Of a stretch of DNA of 64,000 nucleotides, positions 49,086-57,525 are shown one piece after another. Origin of the DNA: DASYTH01 sp045806965 (lineage in GTDB: Bacteria; Actinomycetota; Actinomycetes; Mycobacteriales; Pseudonocardiaceae). The stretch spans positions 77,585-141,584 of the forward strand of contig JBJMIG010000066.1 of the NCBI GenBank assembly GCA_045806965.1. The letters run 5' to 3'. Numbering within the stretch: position 1 is the first letter of the stretch; each line of letters opens with the position of its first letter. The position numbers and the translations under genes were made by a program. The notes under the pieces are model-generated. The model was given only the letters and a program-made list of their open reading frames with translations, was not told where the DNA came from and did no database searches.

Positions 49086-49712
49086 GTGACCGCCGCAGCC
49101 AGCTCGGACGCCGCGCTGATCGCGGCCCATGCCGCGGGCGACCCGCACGCGTTCGCCGAGGTGGTCCGCCGGCACCGAGACCGGATGTGGGCGGTGGCGC
49201 TGCGCACCCTGCGAGATCCGGAAGAGGCTTCCGACGCACTGCAGGAGGCGTTCATCTCGGCGTTCCGCGCGGCCGGCTCGTTCCGGGCGGAGTCGCAGGT
49301 CACCACGTGGCTGCACCGGATCGTGGTGAACGCCTGCCTGGACCGGGTGCGCAGGCGGCAGGCCCGGCCTACCGTGCCACTGCCGGAGACCGGGCCGGGC
49401 GAGCCGGTGACCCCGCGGGACGCGATGTCCGAGCGGGAGACCCGGATGGTGGTGCAGCGCGCGCTCACCGAGCTCTCCGAAGACCAACGGGTGCCGATCT
49501 TGCTGGTGGACGTCGAGGGTTACTCGGTGGCCGAGACCGCGAAGCTGCTCGGCATCGCAGAGGGCACGGTCAAGAGCCGCTGCGCCCGGGGCCGCGCGAA
49601 GCTCGCGAAAACACTGGGGCACCTGCGGAACCCCGATGCAGATGCGAACGTCCCAGGTGACGCTGTTGAAGGGCGAGGCGAACCGCTGCGGCGTCACTGG
49701 GAGGGACGATGA
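49086..49712 (+). CDS. sigM: ECF sigma factor SigM
   Basis: A 208-residue ECF sigma factor. Region 2 (about 20-90: FAEVVRRHRDRMWAVALRTLRDPEEASDALQEAFISAFRAAGSFRAESQVTTWLHRIVVNACLDRVRRR) and region 4 (about 125-175: LTELSEDQRVPILLVDVEGYSVAETAKLLGIAEGTVKSRCARGRAKL) are intact. The neighbourhood murJ-pseudokinase-sigM-anti-sigma-trxB-trxA-cwlM is that of SigM in M. tuberculosis. Its stop overlaps the ATG of the anti-sigma gene (ATGA). It probably directs an envelope or thiol stress response. Confidence 0.92.
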   Translation: MTAAASSDAALIAAHAAGDPHAFAEVVRRHRDRMWAVALRTLRDPEEASDALQEAFISAFRAAGSFRAESQVTTWLHRIVVNACLDRVRRRQARPTVPLPETGPGEPVTPRDAMSERETRMVVQRALTELSEDQRVPILLVDVEGYSVAETAKLLGIAEGTVKSRCARGRAKLAKTLGHLRNPDADANVPGDAVEGRGEPLRRHWEGR

Positions 49713-50482
49713 CCGACGGGAGCACCGGCGGAGGTCCCAACGGACCGCCGTGGTCGGTGGACGCCCTCGCTGACCTGCATGGCGGCGTGCTCGACGCGGA
49801 ACAGTCCGCCCGGCTCTGGCCAAGGGTGAACGCCGATCCGCAGGCGCGCGCCGTGATCGACGCGCTGGACCGGGTGAAGGTCGAGCTCGGTTGGCTGCGC
49901 ACCGCCCCGGCCGCGCCGATGCCAGCCCAGTTCGCCGCGAAGCTCGACGCCTCGATGCGGGCCGAGGCCATGCGGGCGGCCGGAACGCCCGCCCCGGTCT
50001 CGCCGCCCATGGCACCGGTCACCGACCTTGCCGACGCACGCCGGCGGCGCAACCGCAAGCTGGTCCTCGGTGCGGGGCTGCTGACCGCGGCGGCGGCCGC
50101 GGTCGCCGTGACCATCGCCGTGTTTCCGAGCACCGACACGACCGGCGGCAGCCCGTACGCGGCCAGCGCGCCGGCCGCCAAGCCACCGCTTCCGGTCGAC
50201 CGGGGCAACCTGTCCGCGGCCATCGGCGGGGTCAACAAAGAGCGTGACTACGGCCCGCTGAAGGACCAGCAGGGCCTGGACACCTGCCTGCGGGCCAACG
50301 ACATCGACCCAACCACGGTACAGACCATGGGCGTCCGGCAGGTCACCATCGAGGGCCGGCCCGGCATCTTCGCCCTGCTCACCACCGGCGAGCTCGGCCG
50401 GTTCCGGGTGCTGATCGTGCAGCCCGACTGCGGTCCAGGCCACCCAGGCAAAATCGTCAACACGCTGCTGCCCGGCGGCTGA
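49709..50482 (+). CDS. anti-sigma factor of SigM (transmembrane)
   Basis: A 257-residue single-pass membrane protein. The cytoplasmic N-terminus (about 1-115) would hold SigM, with ALADLHGGVLDAEQSARLWPRVNADPQARAVIDAL resembling the anti-sigma helical bundle. A transmembrane helix (about 118-139) is followed by an extracytoplasmic domain with two Cys residues (DTCLRANDID and QPDCGPG) that could be a redox switch. The equivalent mycobacterial gene is Rv3912. ATGA coupling to sigM supports the pairing; the sensory role is inferred. Confidence 0.82.
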   Translation: MTDGSTGGGPNGPPWSVDALADLHGGVLDAEQSARLWPRVNADPQARAVIDALDRVKVELGWLRTAPAAPMPAQFAAKLDASMRAEAMRAAGTPAPVSPPMAPVTDLADARRRRNRKLVLGAGLLTAAAAAVAVTIAVFPSTDTTGGSPYAASAPAAKPPLPVDRGNLSAAIGGVNKERDYGPLKDQQGLDTCLRANDIDPTTVQTMGVRQVTIEGRPGIFALLTTGELGRFRVLIVQPDCGPGHPGKIVNTLLPGG

Positions 50483-50594
50483 CCGCCGGCTCACTTCCAT
50501 CGTGCGCGGTGCGCCCTGTCACTCCGGGTCTCGGAACAACCGACACCTACGATCGTGTTGACACCGACGGGTTCCCGCGATAGACGGAGGGCAG

Positions 50595-51605
50595 ATGTCC
50601 GAGGCGACCAACGAGATCCGAAACCTGATCGTGGTGGGTTCCGGACCGGCGGGCTACACCGCCGCCGTGTACGCCGGACGCGCCCAGCTCGAGCCTCTGG
50701 TGTTCGAGGGCTCCCAGTACGGCGGCGCGCTGATGACCACCACCGAGGTGGAGAACTATCCCGGGTTCCGCGACGCCATCATGGGTCCGGATCTGATGGA
50801 GCAGATGCGCGCCCAGGCCGAGCGGTTCGGTGCCGACCTGCGCAGCGAGGACGTGGAGTCGGTCGAGCTGACCGGCCCGGTCAAGTACGTGACCGCGAGC
50901 GGCGTCCGGTACGCGGCCAAGACCGTCGTGCTGGCCATGGGCGCCGCGGCGCGCTACCTGAACGTGCCCGGTGAGCAGCGGCTGCTCGGTCGCGGCGTGT
51001 CCGCCTGTGCCACCTGCGACGGGTTCTTCTTCCGGGACCACGACATCCTGGTCCTCGGCGGCGGCGACTCGGCCATGGAGGAAGCCCTCTTCCTGACCAA
51101 GTTCGGCCGGAGCGTCACCATCGTGCACCGCCGCGACGAGTTCCGCGCCTCCAAGATCATGCTGGAGCGCGCACGGGCCAACGAGAAGATCCACTGGCTG
51201 CTCAACTCGGTGGTCACCGAAGTGCTCGGCGAGAACAGCGTGACCGGCGTGAAGGTGCGCGACACGGTGACCGGCGAAGAGTCCGAGCGGACCGCGACCG
51301 GCGTGTTCGTCGCGATCGGCCACGACCCGCGCAGCCAGCTGGTCAAGGGCCAGGTCGACGTGGACAGCGAGGGTTACGTGGTCACCTGCCCGGAGCGGGG
51401 CGGCGCGACCTACACCAACCTGGACGGCGTGTTCGCCGCGGGCGACCTGGTCGACCACACCTACCGGCAGGCCGTCACGGCGGCCGGATCCGGCTGCTCG
51501 GCGGCGATCGACGCCGAGCGTTGGTTGGCCGAACACGACGCGGCGCGGACCGCCAACCTGGCTCCGGAGCTGGTCGGCGGCGGGTACGGCCCCACCAAGC
51601 AGTGA
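50595..51605 (+). CDS. trxB: thioredoxin reductase
   Basis: NADPH-dependent FAD flavoenzyme that reduces thioredoxin. The 336-residue protein has the FAD motif GSGPAGYTAAVYAGRA near 15, the redox-active CATC (C138 and C141), the NADPH motif GGGDSAMEEALFLTKFG near 155 and the C-terminal FAD motif GVFAAGDLVDHTYRQAVTAAGSGCSAA. GGAGGG precedes the ATG. It is 60 nt upstream of the thioredoxin gene; the pair lies downstream of sigM and may belong to its regulon. Confidence 0.97.
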   Translation: MSEATNEIRNLIVVGSGPAGYTAAVYAGRAQLEPLVFEGSQYGGALMTTTEVENYPGFRDAIMGPDLMEQMRAQAERFGADLRSEDVESVELTGPVKYVTASGVRYAAKTVVLAMGAAARYLNVPGEQRLLGRGVSACATCDGFFFRDHDILVLGGGDSAMEEALFLTKFGRSVTIVHRRDEFRASKIMLERARANEKIHWLLNSVVTEVLGENSVTGVKVRDTVTGEESERTATGVFVAIGHDPRSQLVKGQVDVDSEGYVVTCPERGGATYTNLDGVFAAGDLVDHTYRQAVTAAGSGCSAAIDAERWLAEHDAARTANLAPELVGGGYGPTKQ

Positions 51606-51665
51606 CGTCACGGCCCGGCCTGACGTCCGGTTAGTCCCCGGTTGAACACCCACAAGGAGAGTGCC

Positions 51666-51995
51666 ATGGGCGCAAACACCGTCACGGTGACCGACAGCTC
51701 GTTCGCCAGTGATGTGTTGAACAGCGACAAGCTGGTGCTGGTCGACTTCTGGGCGACCTGGTGCCATCCGTGCCGGATGGTCGCCCCGGTGCTCGAGGAG
51801 ATCGCCGCCGAGCACCCCGAGACGTTGACCATCGCCAAGCTCGACATCGACGAGAACCCGGGCACCGCGCGCGACTACCAGGTCATGTCGATCCCGACCC
51901 TGATCCTGTTCAAGGGCGGTGAGCCGGTGAAGCAGATCGTGGGCGCCAAGCCGAAGGCCGCACTACTTCAGGATCTGGCCGATTACCTCGGCTGA
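51666..51995 (+). CDS. trxA: thioredoxin with WCHPC active site
   Basis: A 109-residue thioredoxin. The fold is complete (VLVDFWATWC... near 25-33, KLDIDENPGTARDYQVMSIPTLILFKGGEPVKQIVGAKPKAAL with the cis-Pro in SIPT). The active site reads WCHPC (residues ~32-36) instead of the almost universal WCGPC. The intervening dipeptide sets the redox potential, so this enzyme may be more oxidising than standard thioredoxin. ATG at 51666 has AAGGAGA 5 nt upstream. It is the partner of TrxB immediately upstream. Confidence 0.95.
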   Translation: MGANTVTVTDSSFASDVLNSDKLVLVDFWATWCHPCRMVAPVLEEIAAEHPETLTIAKLDIDENPGTARDYQVMSIPTLILFKGGEPVKQIVGAKPKAALLQDLADYLG

Positions 51996-52176
51996 CAATG
52001 GCAACCCTCTGCTGACGGCTGGCGTCTGTTGGGTACCGGTCGGTCGATGGGCGGTGTATGCGGGGTCACTGGAAAGACGCACCATGTGACCCTGCGCAGC
52101 CCGGCGAGATCGGCAAGGCACAATAGGGCGAACTGAACCGCACCGACCCAGTCGGTGCCGATCCGAGCGAGGGTGC

Positions 52177-53322
52177 ATGCGGGTACTGCGCCGCGGCGAT
52201 GGGGGACCGGCCGTTGCCGAGGTTCGGTCGACCCTGGCCGCGCTCGGCCTGCTACCCCCGGCCAACGGGAGTGGCCCGATCGCGGTGTTCGACGAGGCGG
52301 TCGAGCACGCCGTACGTGCCTTCCAGCAGCAACGGGGGCTGATCACCGACGGCGTGGTCGGCCCCACCACGTACCGGGCGCTGCGCGACGCCACCTATCA
52401 GCTCGGCGCCCGCCCGCTGGCTTACCTGGTGTCCGCGCCGGTCAGCGGTGACGATGTGTTCCAGCTCCAGGTCAAACTGCTCGAGCTGGGTTACGACGCG
52501 GGCCGGCCGACCGGCGTGTTCGGTGCCCAGACCGAGCTGGCGTTACGCAGCTTCCAACGTGACTACCGCCTGACCGTCGACGGCATCTGCGGCGCCGAGA
52601 CGGTACGGGGGCTTCGGCAGCTCTCGCCGCGAACCCGGGGCGGGCGGCCGGTGCTGCTCCGCGAGCAGGAGCGGGTCCGCCGCGCCGGCCCCCGGCTGCG
52701 TGGCAAGCGGATCGTGATCGACCCCGGTCACGGCGGCGCCGACCCCGGGGTGGTGGCTGGCGACGTGCGCGAGGCCGACCTGATGTGGGACCTGGCCCGC
52801 CGGCTCGAGGGCCGGATGATGGCCACCGGCATGGAGGCCCTGCTCTCCCGCGGCCAGGACACCGACCCGGACGACGCCGAGCGCGCCCACTTCGCCAACA
52901 ACGAGGGCGCCGACCTGTTCCTCTCCCTGCACTGCGACGTCAACCGGTCCCCGCTGGCCCAGGGTGTGGCCAGCTTCCACTTCGGCACCGTGCACGGCGC
53001 CACGTCCACGCTCGGTGAGACGCTGGCCGGCTTCATCCAGCGCGAGCTGGCCGCCCGCACCGGGCTCAAGGACTGCCGCACCCACCCCAAGACCTGGGAC
53101 ACGCTGCGGCTCACCCGCTGCCCGGCGGTCCGGGTGGAGATCGGTTACCTGTCCAATCCCGACGACGTGTCCCGGCTGGCCGATGCCGCCTTCCGCGACA
53201 TCGTCGCCGAAGGCATCCTCATCGCCGTCAAGCGCCTCTACCTGCTCGGCGTGAACGACCAGCCAACCGGCACCTTCACCTTTGCCGACGTGCTTGCCCA
53301 CGAGCTGGCCAAGGCCGAGTAG
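52177..53322 (+). CDS. cwlM: N-acetylmuramoyl-L-alanine amidase-like protein CwlM
   Basis: A 381-residue protein with two peptidoglycan-binding domains (about 2-75 and 80-150; each with AFQQQRGLITDGVVGPTTYRAL-type repeats). An Amidase_3 domain follows (about 175-360) with DPGHGG, LFLSLHCDVN and VRVEIGYLSN, so the zinc ligands and catalytic Glu appear present. It has no signal peptide. Cytoplasmic CwlM in mycobacteria is phosphorylated and activates MurA, linking precursor synthesis to growth; the position after trxA is the same. ATG at 52177 follows GAGGG. Confidence 0.9.
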   Translation: MRVLRRGDGGPAVAEVRSTLAALGLLPPANGSGPIAVFDEAVEHAVRAFQQQRGLITDGVVGPTTYRALRDATYQLGARPLAYLVSAPVSGDDVFQLQVKLLELGYDAGRPTGVFGAQTELALRSFQRDYRLTVDGICGAETVRGLRQLSPRTRGGRPVLLREQERVRRAGPRLRGKRIVIDPGHGGADPGVVAGDVREADLMWDLARRLEGRMMATGMEALLSRGQDTDPDDAERAHFANNEGADLFLSLHCDVNRSPLAQGVASFHFGTVHGATSTLGETLAGFIQRELAARTGLKDCRTHPKTWDTLRLTRCPAVRVEIGYLSNPDDVSRLADAAFRDIVAEGILIAVKRLYLLGVNDQPTGTFTFADVLAHELAKAE

Positions 53323-53343
53323 CGCGGGGCCCTGGCCGGCCGG

Positions 53344-53970
53344 TCAGCGCTGGTAGGCGGGTGCGGCGGTACTCACCGTCACCGTGCCGAGCAGCTGGGC
53401 CAAGGCCGCCTCCACGTCCTCTTTCCAGGACAGGGCGGTGCGCAGCTCCAGTCGCATGCGCGGCCAGCGGGCATGCGGGCGGACGGTCTTGAAACCGACG
53501 CTGAGCAAGAAGTCGGCGGGCACCACGCAGGCCTCGTCCTCGTCCGGCTTGGCGTTGCCGAACGCCTCGATGGCCTTGACCCCGCGGCGGGTGAGGTCCT
53601 TGGCGACGGCCTGGACGAGCATCCGGCCGAGGCCGCCACCCCGGAACTCGGGCAGCACGTGGAAACCGGTGAGCACCACCGCGTCCGGGCTGACCGGCGA
53701 GGTGGGAAACGCCGAGGCGCGGGGAACTGCATTGGGCGGGGCGTAGAGCACGAAGCCGATCGGGAGCTTGTCGCTGTAGACGATGCGCCCGCAGGAGCCC
53801 CATTCCAGCAGCACGCTGGAGACCCAGGCCTCCTTCTCCAGCTCGGTGGTACCGAACTCCTCGGCCTGGTCACGCAGATGCGGGGCGAGCTCCCAGTAGA
53901 CACATGCCCGGCAGTGTTTGGGCAGGTCCTCCAGGTTGTCCAGCGTGACGCCAGCGACGCGTCGCGACAC
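53344..53970 (-). CDS. GNAT-family N-acetyltransferase
   Basis: A 208-residue acetyltransferase-like protein equivalent by position to Rv3916c. It has the GNAT acetyl-CoA loop FHVLPEFRGGGLGRMLVQAVAKDLTRRGVKAIEAFG (about 100-135), preceded by PIGFVLYAPPNAVPRA. The N-terminal segment LPKHCRACVYWELAP contains a conserved C-x-x-C. A C-terminal tail of ~40 residues (LELRTALSWKEDVEAALAQLL) extends the fold. GTG at 53970 is the family start. Substrate unknown. It converges on cwlM. Confidence 0.8.
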   Translation of the reverse strand: MSRRVAGVTLDNLEDLPKHCRACVYWELAPHLRDQAEEFGTTELEKEAWVSSVLLEWGSCGRIVYSDKLPIGFVLYAPPNAVPRASAFPTSPVSPDAVVLTGFHVLPEFRGGGLGRMLVQAVAKDLTRRGVKAIEAFGNAKPDEDEACVVPADFLLSVGFKTVRPHARWPRMRLELRTALSWKEDVEAALAQLLGTVTVSTAAPAYQR

Positions 53971-54143
53971 CCGACCTCCCCGAACACAGCCTCGCGCGCT
54001 ACCGGCCCCACGCGCCAGTAGCAGGAGACGCGCGCAATTCCCTGGACAGGATAGGCCGATGTGACCGGGACGGGAACTGCACAGAGCCGATTACCACTCC
54101 AGATACACTCGAGCGGATTTGACGCACAGTCCACGGAGCCGGC

Positions 54144-55463
54144 ATGAGCACAGCGGGGCCACCGCCCGAACGGCTGGGCGCGCGCAGCCTTGACCCGCAT
54201 CTGCACCGGTACGCGGCTCGCGCGGCCGGTATGACCGCCTCCGAGGTACGGGCGCTGTTCGCCGTCGCCAGCCGGCCCGAGGTGGTCTCCCTCGCCGGCG
54301 GTATGCCCAATCTCACCGCACTGCCGCTCGATTCGATCGCCACGGAGATGGCCGGCGTGGTCAGCCGGGACGGACTGGTCGCGCTCCAGTACGGCTCGGC
54401 GCACGGGCTGCCCGAACTGCGCGCGCAGATCTGTGAGGTGATGAGCCTGGAGGGGGTGTCCGGGCACCCGGACGACCTGGTGGTCACGGTCGGCTCCCAG
54501 ATGGCGCTTGACATGGTGACCCGGATCTTCTGCGATCCGGGCGACGTGGTGCTCGCCGAGGGCCCGTCCTACGTCGGTGCGCTGAGCACCTTCGCCGCCT
54601 ACCAGGCCAACGTGGTGCACGTGGGGATGGACGCCGACGGTCTCGCCCCCGAAGCGCTCCGGGCGGCGTTGACATCGGCGAAGTCCAGCGGCCGGCGGGT
54701 GAAGTTCCTCTACACCATCCCGAACTTCCACAATCCGGCCGGCATCACGCTGGCAGTTCGCCGGCGAGCCGAGATCCTGGACATCTGCGCCCGGCACGGG
54801 GTACTCGTGGTCGAAGACAACCCGTACGGCCTGCTCGGATTCCACGGACAGACCTACCCGGCGCTGCGGTCGATGGACGCGGACAACGTGGTGTACCTGG
54901 GTTCGTTCTCCAAGACGTTCGCCGCGGGCCTGCGGGTCGGCTGGGTGCTCGCACCGCACGCGGTCCGGGAGAAGTTGGTGCTGGCGGCCGAGGCCGCCAC
55001 GCTCTGCCCGCCGACCCTCAACCAGTTGATCGTGTCCAGGTACCTGACCACGCATGACTGGAAGGGCCAGATCAAGGCCTTCCAGCAGACCTATCGGGAG
55101 CGGCGCGACGCCATGCTCTCCGCGCTCGAGCAGTACCTGCCGGCGGGCTGCTCGTGGACCCGGCCCGAGGGCGGGTTCTTCGTCTGGATGACCGTGCCCG
55201 AGGGGGTGGACACCAAAGCCATGCTGCCGCGCGCGGTGACGGCCCGGGTCGCCTATGTCTCCGGCACCGGCTTCTACGCCGACGGGTTGGGCAGCCGGCA
55301 GATGCGGCTGTCGTTCTGCTACCCGACGCCGGAGCGGATTCGAGAGGGTGTCCGCCGGTTGGCCACCGTGCTCGCCGAGGAGCTTGAACTGTTCGACACG
55401 TTTGGACCGGCTGCGCTGCGCGCCGGCTCAGGCCCCCAGGTTCCCTCGCCCGACACGGCGTAA
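54144..55463 (+). CDS. PLP-dependent aminotransferase (class I fold, MocR/2-aminoadipate type)
   Basis: A 439-residue fold-type I aminotransferase. It has VSLAGGMPNLTALPLDSI near 50, YGSAHGLPELRAQICEVM, a NPAG motif (YTIPNFHNPAGITLA near 195-210), EDNPYGLLGF, the PLP lysine in GSFSKTFAAGLRVGW near 255 and RPEGGFFVWMTVPEG. This is the catalytic domain type found in 2-aminoadipate and valine-pyruvate-type transaminases, here without a DNA-binding domain. ATG at 54144 has CGGAG 6 nt upstream. A homologue close to parB is usual in actinobacteria. Substrate uncertain. Confidence 0.85.
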   Translation: MSTAGPPPERLGARSLDPHLHRYAARAAGMTASEVRALFAVASRPEVVSLAGGMPNLTALPLDSIATEMAGVVSRDGLVALQYGSAHGLPELRAQICEVMSLEGVSGHPDDLVVTVGSQMALDMVTRIFCDPGDVVLAEGPSYVGALSTFAAYQANVVHVGMDADGLAPEALRAALTSAKSSGRRVKFLYTIPNFHNPAGITLAVRRRAEILDICARHGVLVVEDNPYGLLGFHGQTYPALRSMDADNVVYLGSFSKTFAAGLRVGWVLAPHAVREKLVLAAEAATLCPPTLNQLIVSRYLTTHDWKGQIKAFQQTYRERRDAMLSALEQYLPAGCSWTRPEGGFFVWMTVPEGVDTKAMLPRAVTARVAYVSGTGFYADGLGSRQMRLSFCYPTPERIREGVRRLATVLAEELELFDTFGPAALRAGSGPQVPSPDTA

Positions 55464-55574
55464 CGGTTGCCAGATAAGGAAACCTGTGGTGTCTACATGG
55501 AACGGTCAGGCTGGCAGGTCAGACCATCTACTGTGGACAGTTGACGTGGTAGCGAAGTCAAGCGAGGAGTACGG

Positions 55575-56531
55575 GTGTCGGATCGTTGCATAGCGGTGCT
55601 CGCCGGGGGCCTCACCCACGAGCGGGAAGTCTCCCTGCGCTCCGGCCGGCGGCTCTCCGCGGCGCTGCGTTCGGTCGGGATCACCGTGGAGGAATGGGAC
55701 GCCGACTCGGCCCTGATGACCCGGTTGCGGGAGGAGCGCCCGGACGCCGTGGTGATCGCGCTGCACGGCGACCAGGGGGAGGGCGGCTCCATCCAGACCG
55801 TGCTTGAGCTGGTCGGGGTGCCCTATGTGGGGAGTGACTCGCATGCCTGCCGGCGGGCCTGGGACAAGCCGACCGCCAAGGCCGAGCTGGCGAGAGCCGG
55901 ATTCGCCACCCCGGACTGGGTGGTGCTGCCGCACACCACGTTCCGCGAGCTCGGGGCACAGGCGGTGCTGGCCCTTATGGTCGATCAGCTCGGCCTGCCG
56001 ATGATGCTCAAGCCGGACCAGGGTGGGTCGGCCCTCGGTGCCCAGGTGGTGCGCGACGGGGCGGGACTGCCGGCGGCCATGGTCGACGCTTTGGCGTACG
56101 GCAACACCGTGCTGGCCGAGCGGTTCGTTGCCGGTGTCGAGGTCGCGGTCACCGTGATCGAAGACGCCACCGGCCCGGTCGCACTGCCCGCCGTCGAGAT
56201 CGTGCCGGAGAGCGGGGTGTACGACTACACCTCCCGCTACACCGCCGGCTTCACCGACTTCCACACCCCGGCGCGACTGGAGCCAGCTGCTGCCACCGCC
56301 GTCGCTGATCTCGCTGTCTCCGCGCACCGGCTACTCGGCCTGCGCGACGTCTCCCGCACGGATGCGATCGTGGCGGCCGACGGGACCGTGTACTTCCTGG
56401 AGGCCAACCCGTCGCCGGGTCTGACCGAGACCTCGCTGCTGCCCATGGCGATCGAGGCCGCCGGCCGCTCTCTCGGCGACATCTACGCCGCGCTGGTCGA
56501 GCGCGCGATCGCCCGCGCATCGTCACCGTGA
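55575..56531 (+). CDS. D-alanine--D-alanine ligase family protein
   Basis: A 318-residue ATP-grasp ligase. It has the N-terminal AVLAGGLTHEREVSLRSG (Glu and Ser of the D-Ala site), ALHGDQGEGGSIQTVLELVGVPYVGS near 62-85 and the ATP-grasp strand LPMMLKPDQGGSALG near 145. The omega loop YDYTSRYTAGFTDF contains the Tyr that typifies D-Ala-D-Ala rather than D-Ala-D-Lac ligases. EANPSPGLTETSLLP binds Mg. It is clearly shorter than the ~370-residue housekeeping Ddl of mycobacteria, so it may be a second paralogue. GTG at 55575 has GAGGAG 5 nt upstream. Confidence 0.85.
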   Translation: MSDRCIAVLAGGLTHEREVSLRSGRRLSAALRSVGITVEEWDADSALMTRLREERPDAVVIALHGDQGEGGSIQTVLELVGVPYVGSDSHACRRAWDKPTAKAELARAGFATPDWVVLPHTTFRELGAQAVLALMVDQLGLPMMLKPDQGGSALGAQVVRDGAGLPAAMVDALAYGNTVLAERFVAGVEVAVTVIEDATGPVALPAVEIVPESGVYDYTSRYTAGFTDFHTPARLEPAAATAVADLAVSAHRLLGLRDVSRTDAIVAADGTVYFLEANPSPGLTETSLLPMAIEAAGRSLGDIYAALVERAIARASSP

Positions 56532-56550
56532 CGTAACGACCCGGGGGGAT

Positions 56551-57525
56551 TTACTGGTCGCCGATCGCGGCCCGGTTGCCTCCGGTGGACGACATCAACC
56601 CGACGATGCGCTCCAGATCCTCGACCGAGCCGAACTCCACGACGATCCGGCCCTTGCGCCGGCCCAGCTCGACCTTGACCCGAGTGTCGAACGTGTTGGA
56701 CAGACGCTCCGCCACATCCTGAAGACCGGGCGCCTGCATCGGCTTGCGGGCCGCTGGCTTGGGCTTCGCGGCGGGCGCGTTCTTGGCGAGAGTGACCGCC
56801 TCCTCGGTGGCCCGCACCGACAACCCCTCTGCCACGATGCGTGCGGCCAGCTCCTCCTGCCCGCCCGGGTCGTCGAGGGCGAGCAGGGCGCGGGCGTGGC
56901 CGGCGGACAGCACGCCCGCGGCGACCCGGCGCTGGACCGGAAGGGGAAGCTTGAGCAACCGGATGGTGTTGGTGATCGCGGGGCGGCTCCGGCCGATCCG
57001 ATCGGCCAACTGCTCGTGGGTCACGTTGAACTCACCGAGCAGCTGTTGATAGGCCGCTGCCTCCTCGAGTGGGTTGAGCTGAACCCGGTGGATGTTCTCG
57101 AGCAGGGCGTCGCGCAGCATCGCATCGTCCGCGGTTTGCCGCACGATCGCCGGGATCACGTCGAGCTCGGCCCGCTGCGCGGCCCGCAGCCGCCGCTCGC
57201 CCATGACCAGCTCGTAGTCGCCGCCACCCAGCTCGCGCACGACGATGGGCTGCATCAGCCCGAACTCGCGAATCGAGTGCTCGAGTTCGGCCAGCGCCTC
57301 CTCGTCGAACACCTGGCGGGGCTGCTTCGGGTTCGGCTTGATCGCGCCGGTTGGGATCTCCCGGTAGACCGCGCCGGCCACCTCGCCGCTCGGTGCCGAT
57401 GACGCGGCGGCAGGGTCACCGTTGCGTGATCCCTGCGGCAGCCGCACCGGCGCACCGGCCGTCGGGCTCGTGGGAATCAGCGCCGCCAGGCCACGCCCGA
57501 GTCCACCTTTGCGCTCGGCGTTCAC
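56551..57525 (-). CDS. parB: chromosome-partitioning protein ParB
   Basis: ParB binds parS, spreads using CTP and segregates origins. The 324-residue protein starts MNAERKGGLGRGLAALIP. It has the ParB/Srx CTPase domain (about 55-150: IKPNPKQPRQVFDEEALAELEHSIREFGLMQPIVVR and GERRLRAAQRAELDVIPAIVR). A helix-turn-helix (THEQLADRIGRSRPAITNTIRLLKL near 180) and a C-terminal dimerisation domain follow. GTG at 57525 overlaps the parA stop by 4 nt (GTGA). Confidence 0.96.
   Translation of the reverse strand: MNAERKGGLGRGLAALIPTSPTAGAPVRLPQGSRNGDPAAASSAPSGEVAGAVYREIPTGAIKPNPKQPRQVFDEEALAELEHSIREFGLMQPIVVRELGGGDYELVMGERRLRAAQRAELDVIPAIVRQTADDAMLRDALLENIHRVQLNPLEEAAAYQQLLGEFNVTHEQLADRIGRSRPAITNTIRLLKLPLPVQRRVAAGVLSAGHARALLALDDPGGQEELAARIVAEGLSVRATEEAVTLAKNAPAAKPKPAARKPMQAPGLQDVAERLSNTFDTRVKVELGRRKGRIVVEFGSVEDLERIVGLMSSTGGNRAAIGDQ

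Noticed and set aside
45773..49468. Very long open frame on the minus strand opposite murJ, pseudokinase and sigM
   Set aside because: Low-complexity Arg/Gly/His/Gln-rich translation typical of antisense GC-rich frames. The plus strand carries clear families with correct motifs throughout.
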